DNA from: Ignavibacteriota bacterium
Lineage (GTDB): Bacteria; Bacteroidota; Ignavibacteria; UBA10030
Direction of reading: 5' to 3'
DNA: 40,870 bases
Assembly: GCA_003142475.1 (NCBI GenBank)
Contig: PLMK01000008.1
Span: forward strand, 1 to 40,870
Positions 17,858-26,555 of the stretch are shown here, in pieces. The notes beneath the pieces are model-generated. The model searched no databases. It saw nothing but the letters and a program-made list of their open reading frames with translations, and had not been told where the DNA came from. Position 1 is the first letter of the stretch. Each line of letters begins with the position of its first letter. The position numbers and the translations under genes are program-made.

Positions 17858-18952
17858 GTGTCGAACGAGCGACTAAAAATTCTCATAGCGACTGGCGGAA
17901 CTGGCGGGCATGTATTTCCAGCGATTGCCATCGCAGATGAAATAAAAAAACTCAGGTCAAATGCAGAATTCTTATTTGTTGGAACGAAAGGAAAAATTGA
18001 ATCGCGTGTTGTTCCTCAACGAGGTTATTCACTGGTGTTCATTTGGATCAGCGGGTTTCATCGAAGTTTGCAGATTGATAATCTGTTGTTTCCGATAAAA
18101 GTTATTGTGTCGCTTGTGCAATCGTTCTTTCTCATTAAACGATTTCAACCAGATATCGTAATTGGAACCGGTGGTTATGTGTGCGGACCTGTTTTGTATG
18201 TTGCATCGCTGCTTGGAATTCCAATAGTGGTTCACGAATCGAACAGCTTTCCTGGAATTACAACGCGGATGCTGTCAACAAGAGCAACGAGAATCTTTAC
18301 TGCGTTTAGCGCTACAGCTCGTTGGTTGAAACGAAAAGATAATATTGAATTGGCAGGTACACCGACGCGCGATGTGCTCGGGACTGTATCGCGCAAAGAT
18401 GGAATTAAATTTTTCAATCTTGATCCATCGAAAAAGACCGTGTTTGTGTTTGGCGGAAGTCTCGGTGCCGCTTCCATCAATAAGGCAGTAAGATTACTGG
18501 TGAATGATTTTATTGATTCAGATATTCAATTAATCTGGCAGACAGGCAAAACTGATGCGATGTTGGTGAAGGAAATGTCAACGATGAAGAATTGCTGGGT
18601 GAATATATTTATTGATAAAATGGAATATGCTTACGCCGCCGCCGATATGGTTGTTTGCCGCGCTGGTGCAACAACACTGGCAGAATTAACTCGGCTGGGT
18701 AAAGCATCGGTGTTGATTCCATATCCGCATGCAGCTGCTGATCATCAGACGTTCAATGCACAGACATTAGTAGATGCCGGCGCTGCAGTGATGATCGCGG
18801 ATAGAGATGTGCAGGCGAAATTAAAAGTTGTACTTAATTCGATTATAAACGACGATAAAAAACTCACGCAAATGAACGAAGCAAGCCGCGTGATGGGAAA
18901 AGCAAACGCCGGCAGAGAAATTGCCCAGCGAATTCTTGAATTGGTAAAATAA
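17858..18952 (+). CDS. murG: Lipid I GlcNAc transferase MurG
   Basis: A 364-residue GT28-family peripheral membrane enzyme that adds GlcNAc to lipid I to give lipid II. The N-terminal glycine-rich loop is LIATGGTGGHVFPAIAIADE, and GTGGYVCGPVLYVASLLGIP and HESNSFPGITTRML follow. The C-terminal UDP-binding domain has VFGGSLGAASINKAV and VCRAGATTLAELTRLGKASVL followed by PHAAADHQTFNA. The start is GTG at 17858, three bases after the ftsW stop. The only nearby alternative is out of frame. Confidence 0.95.
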   Translation: MSNERLKILIATGGTGGHVFPAIAIADEIKKLRSNAEFLFVGTKGKIESRVVPQRGYSLVFIWISGFHRSLQIDNLLFPIKVIVSLVQSFFLIKRFQPDIVIGTGGYVCGPVLYVASLLGIPIVVHESNSFPGITTRMLSTRATRIFTAFSATARWLKRKDNIELAGTPTRDVLGTVSRKDGIKFFNLDPSKKTVFVFGGSLGAASINKAVRLLVNDFIDSDIQLIWQTGKTDAMLVKEMSTMKNCWVNIFIDKMEYAYAAADMVVCRAGATTLAELTRLGKASVLIPYPHAAADHQTFNAQTLVDAGAAVMIADRDVQAKLKVVLNSIINDDKKLTQMNEASRVMGKANAGREIAQRILELVK

Positions 18953-18964
18953 AAGTGCATAGCA

Positions 18965-20347
18965 ATGTTTAGTTCAATAAAGAAATTACATTTTATCGGT
19001 ATCGGTGGAATTGGTATGAGCGGTATTGCAGAAATATTGCTTGACCAAGGATTTAAAGTCAGTGGTTCTGACCGCGCACTTACCGAAGTTACCGAACGCC
19101 TCAAAGAGCTCGGCGCAATAACATTCGAAGGACATCGCGCAAGCAATATTGCAAATGATGTTGACACAGTTGTTTATTCATCTGCTGTACAGGCGGACAA
19201 TCCGGAAATTCTTGAAGCACAGCGGCGAAAGATTCCAATTGTGCGAAGAGCAGAAATGCTTGCAGAAGTGATGCGTTTGAAATACGGTATAGGCATCGCC
19301 GGTACGCATGGAAAAACCACGACGACATCAATGACAAGTCTTGTTTTGATGGAAGGTGGACTTGATCCGACAGTTATCGTCGGCGGAAAATTAAGCGGGC
19401 TTGGCGGAACAAATGCACGGCTTGGACGTGGAGAATTTATTGTCGTAGAAGCAGATGAGTACGATCGATCGTTTTTGTCTATTTCGCCGACAATTGCTGT
19501 CCTGACGACTCTCGAAACCGACCATCTTGATTGTTATCGAGATTTAGAAGATATCAAAAGCGCATTTATTCAATTCGCCAATAAAGTACCGTTCTACGGA
19601 TTCATCGTTGTTTGTCTCGATGAACCAGCACTTTTAGATATAATGCCAAATTTGAGCAAGAAAAAAATTATAACATACGGCCTAAATCCGCAAGCAGATG
19701 TGCAAGCAGTTGACATTCGGCATAAAGATAATACCACAACCTTCGCGCTTATACACAGCAATAAAGAACTCGGAATAATCACGCTTCAAGTACCGGGTAA
19801 GCATAACGTGCAGAATTCACTTGGTGCAATTGCCGTTGGGCTAGAGCTTGGTGTTCCATTTGAAAGAATTAAGTCAGGTATTGAAAAGTTTGCCGGTGTC
19901 TATCGCAGATGGGAAAAGAAAGGTGAAGTAAATGGCGTTGCGGTTTATGACGACTACGCGCATCATCCAACTGAATGCAGGGCAACACTCTCCGGTGTAA
20001 AGTCTGGCTGGCGTCGTCGTGTCGTGTGCGTATTTCAGCCGCATTTATACAGCCGCACGCGGGACTTCTACGAGGACTTCGGTAAGTCATTTCTCTTATC
20101 CGATGTTCTCGTTGTAACGGACATCTATCCGGCACGTGAAGAACCCATTCAAGGTGTTACAGGTGAGTTGATAGTGAATGCGGCAAAGCAGTTTGGCCAC
20201 AAAGATGTTCATTACATTTCAGATAAAAAACAAGTTCCTGCATTTCTTAAATCCATTGTGAAGAACGGTGACATTGTTATAACGATGGGTGCTGGTGATA
20301 TTTGGAAATATGGTGAAGAGTTTCTAAAACAATATTCATTAAAATGA
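18965..20347 (+). CDS. murC: UDP-MurNAc:L-alanine ligase MurC
   Basis: A 460-residue Mur ligase that starts stem-peptide assembly by adding L-Ala. The N-terminal domain has IHFIGIGGIGMSGIAEILL-like sequence (LHFIGIGGIGMSGIAEIL), the P-loop is GIAGTHGKTTTTSMTSLVL, then EADEYDRSFLSISP and LTTLETDHLDCY. YDDYAHHPTECRATL and VVCVFQPHLYSRTRDF mark the C-terminal part. The stop overlaps the murB start (ATGA). It is separate from murB, not fused to it. Confidence 0.96.
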   Translation: MFSSIKKLHFIGIGGIGMSGIAEILLDQGFKVSGSDRALTEVTERLKELGAITFEGHRASNIANDVDTVVYSSAVQADNPEILEAQRRKIPIVRRAEMLAEVMRLKYGIGIAGTHGKTTTTSMTSLVLMEGGLDPTVIVGGKLSGLGGTNARLGRGEFIVVEADEYDRSFLSISPTIAVLTTLETDHLDCYRDLEDIKSAFIQFANKVPFYGFIVVCLDEPALLDIMPNLSKKKIITYGLNPQADVQAVDIRHKDNTTTFALIHSNKELGIITLQVPGKHNVQNSLGAIAVGLELGVPFERIKSGIEKFAGVYRRWEKKGEVNGVAVYDDYAHHPTECRATLSGVKSGWRRRVVCVFQPHLYSRTRDFYEDFGKSFLLSDVLVVTDIYPAREEPIQGVTGELIVNAAKQFGHKDVHYISDKKQVPAFLKSIVKNGDIVITMGAGDIWKYGEEFLKQYSLK

Positions 20348-21258
20348 TTTCATTAACCGACATACAGAAATTTCTTCGCGGGAACATCGCCGTCGATGTG
20401 CCGATGGCAAAATACACGTGGATGAAAGTCGGCGGGCCTGCAGATTTCTATATCGAGCCAGCTGATAAGAGTGATTTGATTTCAATTATTAAATATTTCC
20501 ATGAACATCACTATTCATGGATGATACTAGGTCGTGGTAGTAACGTGCTTATAAGTGACGAAGGAATTCGCGGTGCTGTCATCAACATTGAAAATTCGCT
20601 TTCAGGTGTCCGCATCGAAAATGATTTAGTATTTGCTGATGCCGGAGTACGTTTGACCAAGTTTGTGGATTTCTGCATTCAAAACGAACTTGCAGGAGTA
20701 GAAATGCTTGCCGGAATTCCAGGAACAATCGGAGGCGCAGTCGCAATGAACGCGGGTGCGCACGGCGGAGAAATTGCAGACCAATTAGTAGACGTAGAAA
20801 TTATTCATGACGGCAATGTGCAGCGAATTCAAAAAGATGAAGAATCTTTTTCGTATCGACACTCTCGTTTTGCTGATGATGTTGTATTGGGCGCATCTTT
20901 CAAATTAAAGCATGGTGATAAAGAAAAACTTTCAGCAATCCGCCGTGAGTTCATTTTAAAACGTAATGAAACACAGCCGCTCGAGTATCCAAATCTCGGC
21001 AGTATATTCAAAAATCCGTCGAATACATTTGCAGCAAAGTTAATTGAACAAGCGGGGCTTAAAGGTAAACGCGTAGGTGATGCACAGGTTTCAGAAAAGC
21101 ATGCCAATTTCATAGTCAATCTTGGTGATGCAAAAGCAGTAGATATAGTGAGACTGATTGATCTAGTAAAGCGCACCGTATATCAGAATTCTGGTTTGAT
21201 GTTGGAATTAGAAGTAAAGATGGTTGGGTTTTCGAATTTCGCAAAGGAAGCGGCATGA
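20344..21258 (+). CDS. murB: UDP-N-acetylenolpyruvoylglucosamine reductase MurB
   Basis: A 304-residue FAD-dependent enzyme that makes UDP-MurNAc with NADPH. FAD-binding segments are TWMKVGGPADFYIEP, LGRGSNVLISDEG and MLAGIPGTIGGAVAMNAGAHG. The YRHSRF segment and the C-terminal NPSNTFAAKLIEQAGLKG with VSEKHANFIVN complete the pattern, which resembles the shorter type II MurB (about 300 residues). The start overlaps murC, and its stop overlaps ftsQ, so all three are likely co-translated. Confidence 0.95.
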   Translation: MISLTDIQKFLRGNIAVDVPMAKYTWMKVGGPADFYIEPADKSDLISIIKYFHEHHYSWMILGRGSNVLISDEGIRGAVINIENSLSGVRIENDLVFADAGVRLTKFVDFCIQNELAGVEMLAGIPGTIGGAVAMNAGAHGGEIADQLVDVEIIHDGNVQRIQKDEESFSYRHSRFADDVVLGASFKLKHGDKEKLSAIRREFILKRNETQPLEYPNLGSIFKNPSNTFAAKLIEQAGLKGKRVGDAQVSEKHANFIVNLGDAKAVDIVRLIDLVKRTVYQNSGLMLELEVKMVGFSNFAKEAA

Positions 21259-22016
21259 GCGAATTAAAACCTAAAATAGCCGGCGTGTTGGTGCTTATCG
21301 CTATTGCGATTTGTCTAGTGTTCGGTGCAAACGCTTGGAAATCAAGTTTGCGAATAAAACAGATTAAAATTGATGGCAACCGAATTGTTGGAGCAAACGA
21401 GATTCTTCAATTGACACAAGTGCAGATGAACACGCTTCTGTATAAAGTTGATTTAACGGCAATTCAGAAGAATGTAATGAGTCATCATTATATAAAAGAT
21501 GTTGTAGTGGAACGCAATCTGCCAAATTCCATTCACATTCAAGTTGTAGAACGTATTCCGATCGCAATTGTGAACCGTCCTGAAACAATGTACTTGGATG
21601 AAAACGGTGTAGTGCTTCCAAGAAGTATATCTCATAGGTTATTTGATTTGCCAATGATTAGCGGAATATCGGCAAGTGAACCTTTGGCATTGGGTTCAAT
21701 CATTAAACAGCCAGATGTAATTGAAACATTGCAGCTGCTCGCAACAATGAAGGCAGTGAATCGTCCGATGTATCATAATATTTCAGAAGTGCAGGTGCGA
21801 AATGGCGGCGACATCGTCGTTTATTCAACGGAAGGCGGCGTGCCCATCATCTTCGGGCGCGATGAAATGTCGAGCGAGCTTGTAAAGTTAGAAACTTTTT
21901 GGAACAATGTAGTGCGCACACGCGGTACACAATCATTGCAGTATGTAGATTTGCGCTATCAAGATCAGGTTGTAGCGCGTTGGAACCCAGAACCATCGGC
22001 GACTAAAAGCCTATAG
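21255..22016 (+). CDS. ftsQ: Division protein FtsQ
   Basis: A 253-residue bitopic protein with a short cytoplasmic N-terminus, one membrane span (about residues 8-28), a POTRA domain (IKQIKIDGNRIVGANEIL onward, including VVERNLPNSIHIQVVERIP) and a beta domain ending YVDLRYQDQVVARWNPE. It anchors the FtsQLB subcomplex of the divisome. The ATG at 21255 overlaps the murB stop. The order murB-ftsQ-ftsA lacks the ddl gene found here in many proteobacteria. Confidence 0.92.
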   Translation: MSELKPKIAGVLVLIAIAICLVFGANAWKSSLRIKQIKIDGNRIVGANEILQLTQVQMNTLLYKVDLTAIQKNVMSHHYIKDVVVERNLPNSIHIQVVERIPIAIVNRPETMYLDENGVVLPRSISHRLFDLPMISGISASEPLALGSIIKQPDVIETLQLLATMKAVNRPMYHNISEVQVRNGGDIVVYSTEGGVPIIFGRDEMSSELVKLETFWNNVVRTRGTQSLQYVDLRYQDQVVARWNPEPSATKSL

Positions 22017-22060
22017 CGGCAAAGCTCTGATGGAAGAACTGTTGACTATAAGGATGTAAA

Positions 22061-23299
22061 ATGGAACAAGATATTGCAGTTGGTTTAGATATTGGAACAA
22101 CGAAAGTATGCGCAATTGTTGCATCGCCGGACGATAATTATCCCGGCAAATTAAAAGTTCTCGGTATCGGTAAAAGCGCATCAGAAGGATTGACGCGTGG
22201 TGTGGTGACGAACATTGAAAAAACAGTTCGCTCCATTCAAGCAGCAGTGCAGGATGCTGAACAGCAGTCCGGAGTAAAGATCACAACCGTCACTGTTGGC
22301 ATCGCAGGTGATCACATCCAAAGCTTTCAAAGCCGCGGCGTCATCAGTATCAGCAGGCCGGAGAATGAAATCACTCAGGACGATGTTGATCGGCTGATCG
22401 AAGACACAAAACGTGTCGCTCTTCCACTCGACAGGAAAATTATTCATGTCATCCCTCAACAATTTATTGTTGATGGACAAGATGGAATTTATGATCCAGT
22501 TGGAATGTCCGGCGTACGAATGGAAGCAGTTGTCCATATCATCACCGGACTTGTGACAGCGGCGCAAAATATTTATAAATGTGTTCAACGAGCCGGTTTG
22601 CATGTAAACGATATGGTGCTTGAACCGCTTGCATCAAGTTATGCGGTATTGGATGATGAAGAAAAGGAAGTCGGAGTGGCACTGTTGGATATTGGAGGCG
22701 GCACAACCGATCTCGCTGTATTTGAAGAGCGCACGATTCGCCATACCGCTGTCATTGGTATTGCCGGCAAAAAAGTAACAGACGATATTCGCAAAGGTTT
22801 TGGTATTCTCACAGATCAAGCAGAAAGAACGAAAGTTGATTATGGTTTCACATATGAGCCGGCAATTGTGGATAACCAGCCGATTCAGCTTCCCGGCATC
22901 GGCGGCCGTGCGCCGATAGATATTGACAAGCGGCTTCTTTGTAAAGTAATACAACCGCGGATGGAAGAGATTCTGGAATTTGCCGCGATGGAGATCAAAC
23001 GCTCTGGATATTCCAAACATCTGTCAGCAGGTGTTGTACTTACAGGCGGCGGCTCGCTTATTAAAGGGACAGCTGATCTTGCCAAAGAAGTGCTTGGCAT
23101 GCCCGTGAAGATTGGAATTCCAGGCGGTTTTAGTTCCGGACTCGTGCGGGAAATTGAAAATCCTATTTATGCAACCGGCGTTGGATTAGTGATGCACGAG
23201 TTAAAAAACCGAGACCGGTCTGGAGTTAAAGCCGTTATTCAAGATGGAAAAGGAAAAACAATTTTCCAAAAAATGAAATCATGGTTTGATGAGTTGTAA
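22061..23299 (+). CDS. ftsA: Cell division protein FtsA
   Basis: A 412-residue actin-fold protein that tethers FtsZ to the membrane. The phosphate-binding loops are VGLDIGTTKVCAIVA and LLDIGGGTTDLAVFEE, and VLTGGGSLIKGTADLAKEVL is the adenosine motif. The last residues, KTIFQKMKSWFDEL, form an amphipathic helix of the kind used as a membrane-targeting sequence. AAGGA lies seven bases before the ATG. The 44-base gap to ftsQ holds no hairpin I can see. Confidence 0.96.
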   Translation: MEQDIAVGLDIGTTKVCAIVASPDDNYPGKLKVLGIGKSASEGLTRGVVTNIEKTVRSIQAAVQDAEQQSGVKITTVTVGIAGDHIQSFQSRGVISISRPENEITQDDVDRLIEDTKRVALPLDRKIIHVIPQQFIVDGQDGIYDPVGMSGVRMEAVVHIITGLVTAAQNIYKCVQRAGLHVNDMVLEPLASSYAVLDDEEKEVGVALLDIGGGTTDLAVFEERTIRHTAVIGIAGKKVTDDIRKGFGILTDQAERTKVDYGFTYEPAIVDNQPIQLPGIGGRAPIDIDKRLLCKVIQPRMEEILEFAAMEIKRSGYSKHLSAGVVLTGGGSLIKGTADLAKEVLGMPVKIGIPGGFSSGLVREIENPIYATGVGLVMHELKNRDRSGVKAVIQDGKGKTIFQKMKSWFDEL

Positions 23300-23406
23300 A
23301 ACGAGAAAACAGAATATAGTTGGCTGAAAAATAATGACAGAGCCATGCATATCAATAAATTTAGTAATGACTAATAAACAACAAACTAACTTAAGGAGAA
23401 TATACC

Positions 23407-24579
23407 GTGCCTATCGAACTTGATATCCCATCTGGTCGAGGAGCAAGAATTCGTGTCATTGGTGTTGGCGGAGGAGGCGGTAATGCCGTCAATAGCATGA
23501 TCGACAAAGGACTTGTCGGCGTCGACTTTGTTTCTATCAATACAGATCTTCAAGCATTGGAGCGCAACAAAGCCGAGCACAAACTTCAAATCGGCAAAAA
23601 TCTCACGCGCGGACTCGGTGCAGGCTCCGATCCCAGCGTAGGTTTCCGTGCTGTTGAAGAGGACAGAGAGGAGATTGCACAATCGTTGAGCGGCTGCGAT
23701 ATGGTCTTTATCACAGCAGGAATGGGTGGTGGTACTGGAACCGGCGGTGCTCCATTAGTAGCAAACATCGCAAAAAGCGTTGGCGCACTTGTAGTCGGCA
23801 TTGTGACAAAACCGTTCAGCAGCGAAGGAAAAAAGCGGAACGAACAAGCTGTATTGGGAATTGAAGAGCTAAAGAAAAATGTCGATACACTTATCGTCAT
23901 TCCAAATCAGAAGCTTCTCGATCTCATCGATCGTCGCACTCCAATTATGGAAGCGTTCGAAATAGCAAATCAGGTACTCTATAATGCCACCCGTGGAATC
24001 TCTGAAGTTATCACTGTTCCTGGATATATCAATGTGGACTTCGCCGATGTTCGTACAATAATGAAAGAAATGGGCGATGCTTTAATGGGTACCGGTATAG
24101 CTACAGGCGATAATCGCGCAACCGAAGCTGCGCAAATGGCAATTTCCAGCCCGCTGCTCGAAGGCGTCTCAATCGCCGGCGCGCAGGGTATTCTTATTAA
24201 TATCACAGGCGGCAAGGAACTCAGTCTGACAGAAGTAGATGAAGCGACGAAGGTTATTCACGAAGCAGCAGGCGAAGAAGCAAACGTAATCCTCGGTACT
24301 GTGATCGATGAAAACATGACGGAAGAAATTATGGTAACCGTCATCGCAACAGGATTCAACAAACGAGCGGCGGCAATACAGCGGCCTGCAAAACCCGCAG
24401 CAAAATTGATCGATCATGTGCCCGTCGGTCCCACTGAACTTCAACGGTTCGATGTGCCAACATATGCACGGCGCGGTGTAGAAATTCCAAATTCACCACT
24501 CCGCGAAGTTGGAATGCGCGAAAAAATTGATAAGTCTGATTCAGAACGTCCGGCATTTCTGAGAAAAATTATGGATTAA
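23407..24579 (+). CDS. ftsZ: Cell division GTPase FtsZ
   Basis: A 390-residue tubulin homologue that forms the Z ring. It has [16 protein letters not shown] at the N-terminus, the tubulin signature GGGTGTGG near residues 107-114, [15 protein letters not shown], and the T7-loop region with [12 protein letters not shown] short linker of about 50 residues ends in [13 protein letters not shown], the conserved tail that binds FtsA. The start is GTG at 23407 with a strong AAGGAGA eight bases upstream, which suggests high expression. Last gene of the dcw operon, with a terminator 80 bases on. Confidence 0.97.
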   Translation: MPIELDIPSGRGARIRVIGVGGGGGNAVNSMIDKGLVGVDFVSINTDLQALERNKAEHKLQIGKNLTRGLGAGSDPSVGFRAVEEDREEIAQSLSGCDMVFITAGMGGGTGTGGAPLVANIAKSVGALVVGIVTKPFSSEGKKRNEQAVLGIEELKKNVDTLIVIPNQKLLDLIDRRTPIMEAFEIANQVLYNATRGISEVITVPGYINVDFADVRTIMKEMGDALMGTGIATGDNRATEAAQMAISSPLLEGVSIAGAQGILINITGGKELSLTEVDEATKVIHEAAGEEANVILGTVIDENMTEEIMVTVIATGFNKRAAAIQRPAKPAAKLIDHVPVGPTELQRFDVPTYARRGVEIPNSPLREVGMREKIDKSDSERPAFLRKIMD

Positions 24580-24658
24580 CGACACATTCATTCCATATAA
24601 AAAATGAATTATCATCTCTTCTCTCTTGCACGGTGGGAATGAAGGATGGTTCATATAT

Positions 24659-24709
24659 CTCCGGCCTTCCAGTTCCGAATTGTTATATCTGGGAGGTCGG
24701 AGTTTTTTT
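24659..24709 (+). terminator. Strong terminator ending the dcw operon
   Basis: The 14-base arms CTCCGGCCTTCCAG (24659-24672) and CTGGGAGGTCGGAG (24689-24702) pair fully, with two G-U pairs, and are followed by seven T residues. This isolates the dcw operon from the arsenic/mercury locus downstream. Confidence 0.92.
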
Positions 24710-24742
24710 ATTAGTTTCTAAATAATTTTTATATTTTAGCTA

Positions 24743-24781
24743 TTGCTTTTTTGAAACTTCTATCGTATTATTACGATAGAA
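24743..24781 (+). promoter_or_regulatory. arsR promoter with overlapping ArsR operator
   Basis: TTGCTT (24743-24748) and TATTAT (24766-24771) are 17 bases apart, a good sigma-70 pair. A perfect inverted repeat with 10-base arms, TTCTATCGTA/TACGATAGAA around TTAT (24758-24781), covers the -10 element. Its core, ATCGTATTATTACGAT, has the same ATCG-N8-CGAT form as the site at 25127. It ends five bases before the arsR ATG, so the regulator should repress itself. Confidence 0.78.
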
Positions 24782-24786
24782 AAACT

Positions 24787-25107
24787 ATGGGAACCTCAAA
24801 GAAAGAAGCTTTTAGTAATAGTCAGAATCGCCTTGCTGATTTGGCGAAAGCCTTGGCGCATCCGGCACGTATTGCGATCCTCGAATTTCTCGCCAAGAAG
24901 AATGCATGCATTTGCGGCGACATCGTCGAAGAACTTCCCCTGTCTCAAGCAACCGTCTCACAGCATCTTGCCGAGTTGAAACGTGTTGGACTTATTAAAG
25001 GTGATATTGAAGGACCACGAGTCTGTTATTGCATTAACCAGAAAGCATGGAGCGAGGCGAAACAGCTCCTGTCTCAATTTATGGTTACTGTAAAAAATTG
25101 TTGCTGA
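24787..25107 (+). CDS. arsR: ArsR/SmtB-family metalloid-responsive repressor
   Basis: A 106-residue winged-helix repressor. KALAHPARIAILEFL leads into the helix-turn-helix EELPLSQATVSQHLAELKRVGLI and the wing KGDIEGPRVCYCIN. C41-I-C43-G-D lies where classical ArsR has the CVCDL arsenite site. Further cysteine pairs occur at C80/C82 and at the C-terminus (C105-C106), so the exact sensor site is unclear; As(III), Sb(III) or Hg(II) are candidates. I chose the ATG at 24787, because the in-frame TTG at 24751 lies upstream of the predicted transcription start. It is the first gene of the arsenic/mercury locus, with an operator over its own promoter. Confidence 0.88.
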   Translation: MGTSKKEAFSNSQNRLADLAKALAHPARIAILEFLAKKNACICGDIVEELPLSQATVSQHLAELKRVGLIKGDIEGPRVCYCINQKAWSEAKQLLSQFMVTVKNCC

Positions 25108-25120
25108 TATTTTTTTACCC

Positions 25121-25149
25121 TAATCAATCGCAATATTGCGATATATGTT
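25121..25149 (+). promoter_or_regulatory. Second ArsR-type operator and possible promoter
   Basis: ATCGCAATATTGCGAT at 25127-25142 is a perfect 16-base palindrome with the same outer ATCG and CGAT and the same 8-base centre length as the arsR operator, and 12 of 16 bases agree. TAATCA and TATGTT flank it at 17-base spacing and may be a weak promoter whose spacer the operator fills. It lies between arsR and the nitroreductase gene that begins the arsC-hgcAB run. Confidence 0.65.
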
Positions 25150-25220
25150 TTAGGAGAACAAGTATAAATACTGAACAAGAAATTAGAGAAATAGTGGGTG
25201 AAAAAATACGGGGCTATAGA

Positions 25221-26108
25221 ATGAATAAGTCTATTGTATATATCATCAAACAACGCTTCTCTTGTCGCACATATCTTAAAAAACCAATAGAAGAAGATCA
25301 TCAGCGAGCTCTAATAGAATTTTTAGAATCGAACCACACAGGGCCTCTTGGAACACGGGCACGGTTTGCGCTCATTGCCGCGACCGAGTATGATAGAAAA
25401 TCTCTCAAAGGACTTGGAACCTATGGATTTATCAAGGACGCAGCAGGTTTCATTGTTGGAGCACTGGAACAAGAACCCAAAAATCTTGAAGACTATGGGT
25501 ATCTTTTGGAACATGCCGTTCTCTATGCCACCGATATCGGATTAGGAACATGCTGGCTTGGAGGATCTTTCACAAAAAGCAGTTTCGCAAAGAAGATTAC
25601 AGTAACAAGCACGGAAATAGTACCGGCAGTTGTTGCGGTTGGATACAGTGCGAGCAATGCTGATATCAGAAGTCAGATACGCAAGCGTGCTGGTGCTCAG
25701 CACCGGTTCCCCAAGGAACAATTATTCTTTGATAGATTTTTTGGAAATTCACTCAATAAAGAAAATATTCGTGAGTATGCTGATGTTCTCGAAATGGTTC
25801 GGTGGGCACCTTCAGCTTCAAATAAACAACCATGGCGAATTATCCGAAGTGACGGTGCTTGGCATTTCTATCTTCAACGGACTCAAGGGTATGGAAAGGG
25901 AACTCTGACTTTCAATTTATTACGGCTTGCTGATCTGCAGCGAATAGATATGGGAATCGCTATGTGCCACTTTGAGCTTGCAGCACATGAGTTCAATTTG
26001 CCAGGCAGATGGCTGGTTGATGAACCGGGAATTATAAAACCAGAAAATGTAGAGTATATAGCCAGCTGGACTACTGTTCCGAGTGAACGGTTGATAAATG
26101 AGGCATAG
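25221..26108 (+). CDS. Nitroreductase-family flavoprotein (TM1586-like)
   Basis: About 295 residues. The N-terminal IIKQRFSCRTYLKKPI is the phosphate-clamp motif of FMN-dependent nitroreductases. DIGLGTCWLGGSF is the usual second-half glycine motif, and VRWAPSASNKQPWRII repeats a nitroreductase-type cofactor contact. This gives an internally duplicated layout, as in putative TM1586-like nitroreductases. The frame is open back into arsR, but ATG at 25221 fits the family N-terminus; GTG at 25194 is an alternative. It ends at the arsC start with no gap, so it is in the same transcript as arsC and hgcAB. Its substrate is unknown; a redox role toward an arsenic or mercury species is only an inference from place. 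Confidence 0.78.
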   Translation: MNKSIVYIIKQRFSCRTYLKKPIEEDHQRALIEFLESNHTGPLGTRARFALIAATEYDRKSLKGLGTYGFIKDAAGFIVGALEQEPKNLEDYGYLLEHAVLYATDIGLGTCWLGGSFTKSSFAKKITVTSTEIVPAVVAVGYSASNADIRSQIRKRAGAQHRFPKEQLFFDRFFGNSLNKENIREYADVLEMVRWAPSASNKQPWRIIRSDGAWHFYLQRTQGYGKGTLTFNLLRLADLQRIDMGIAMCHFELAAHEFNLPGRWLVDEPGIIKPENVEYIASWTTVPSERLINEA

Positions 26109-26552
26109 ATGATGTGTATGTCAGAACGTATTCTTATTCTTTGCACAGGCAATTCCTGCAGAAGTCAAATGGCTGAAGGATTTATGAAAAGTCTTGATCC
26201 AACCCTAGATGTATTTTCCGCTGGAACAGCGCCCGCATCTCGTGTAAGTTCCAAAACTATTGCCGTGATGAAAGAAATCGGTATTAGTCTCGAAAAAGCA
26301 TATCCAAAACATGTTGATCAATTTGTTGGCGAGTCATTCGATTATGTTATCACTGTCTGTGATCATGCAAAAGAAACATGTCCGGTTTTTCTTGGAAATG
26401 TGAAACAACGATTACACATCGGATTAAAAGATCCGGCAAATGCGACAGGGACTGAGGAAGAAGTAATGCAAGTGTATAGGCGTGTGCGGGATGAGATGAG
26501 AGAACGGTTCAATAACTTTTATCGTACAATTTTACTTCCTTATCGAGGTTAA
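26109..26552 (+). CDS. arsC: Thioredoxin-coupled arsenate reductase ArsC
   Basis: A 147-residue protein of the low-molecular-weight phosphatase fold that reduces arsenate to arsenite. The P-loop is C12-T-G-N-S-C-R18, with S19. C84 and C91 in VCDHAKETCP form the redox pair. The three cysteines have the same spacing as C10/C82/C89 of the well-studied staphylococcal ArsC, so thioredoxin is the expected donor. GAGG lies five bases before the first ATG; ATGs at 26112 and 26118 are alternatives. hgcA follows after three bases with its own GAGG inside the arsC end, so arsC and hgcA are tightly joined. Confidence 0.93.
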   Translation: MMCMSERILILCTGNSCRSQMAEGFMKSLDPTLDVFSAGTAPASRVSSKTIAVMKEIGISLEKAYPKHVDQFVGESFDYVITVCDHAKETCPVFLGNVKQRLHIGLKDPANATGTEEEVMQVYRRVRDEMRERFNNFYRTILLPYRG

Positions 26553-26555
26553 ATT

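Noticed and set aside
22634-23020. 128-residue minus-strand frame opposite ftsA
   Set aside because: It lies fully antisense to a well-conserved gene and has low-complexity, shadow-like composition.
24751-24786. Upstream TTG start that would lengthen ArsR by 12 residues
   Set aside because: It lies upstream of the predicted -10 (24766-24771), and the extra residues overlap the operator palindrome, so the ATG at 24787 is the sensible start.
25047-25220. N-terminal extension of the nitroreductase frame into arsR
   Set aside because: The extra 58 residues overlap the arsR 3' end in another frame, include the operator palindrome and do not look like the family N-terminus; ATG at 25221 does.
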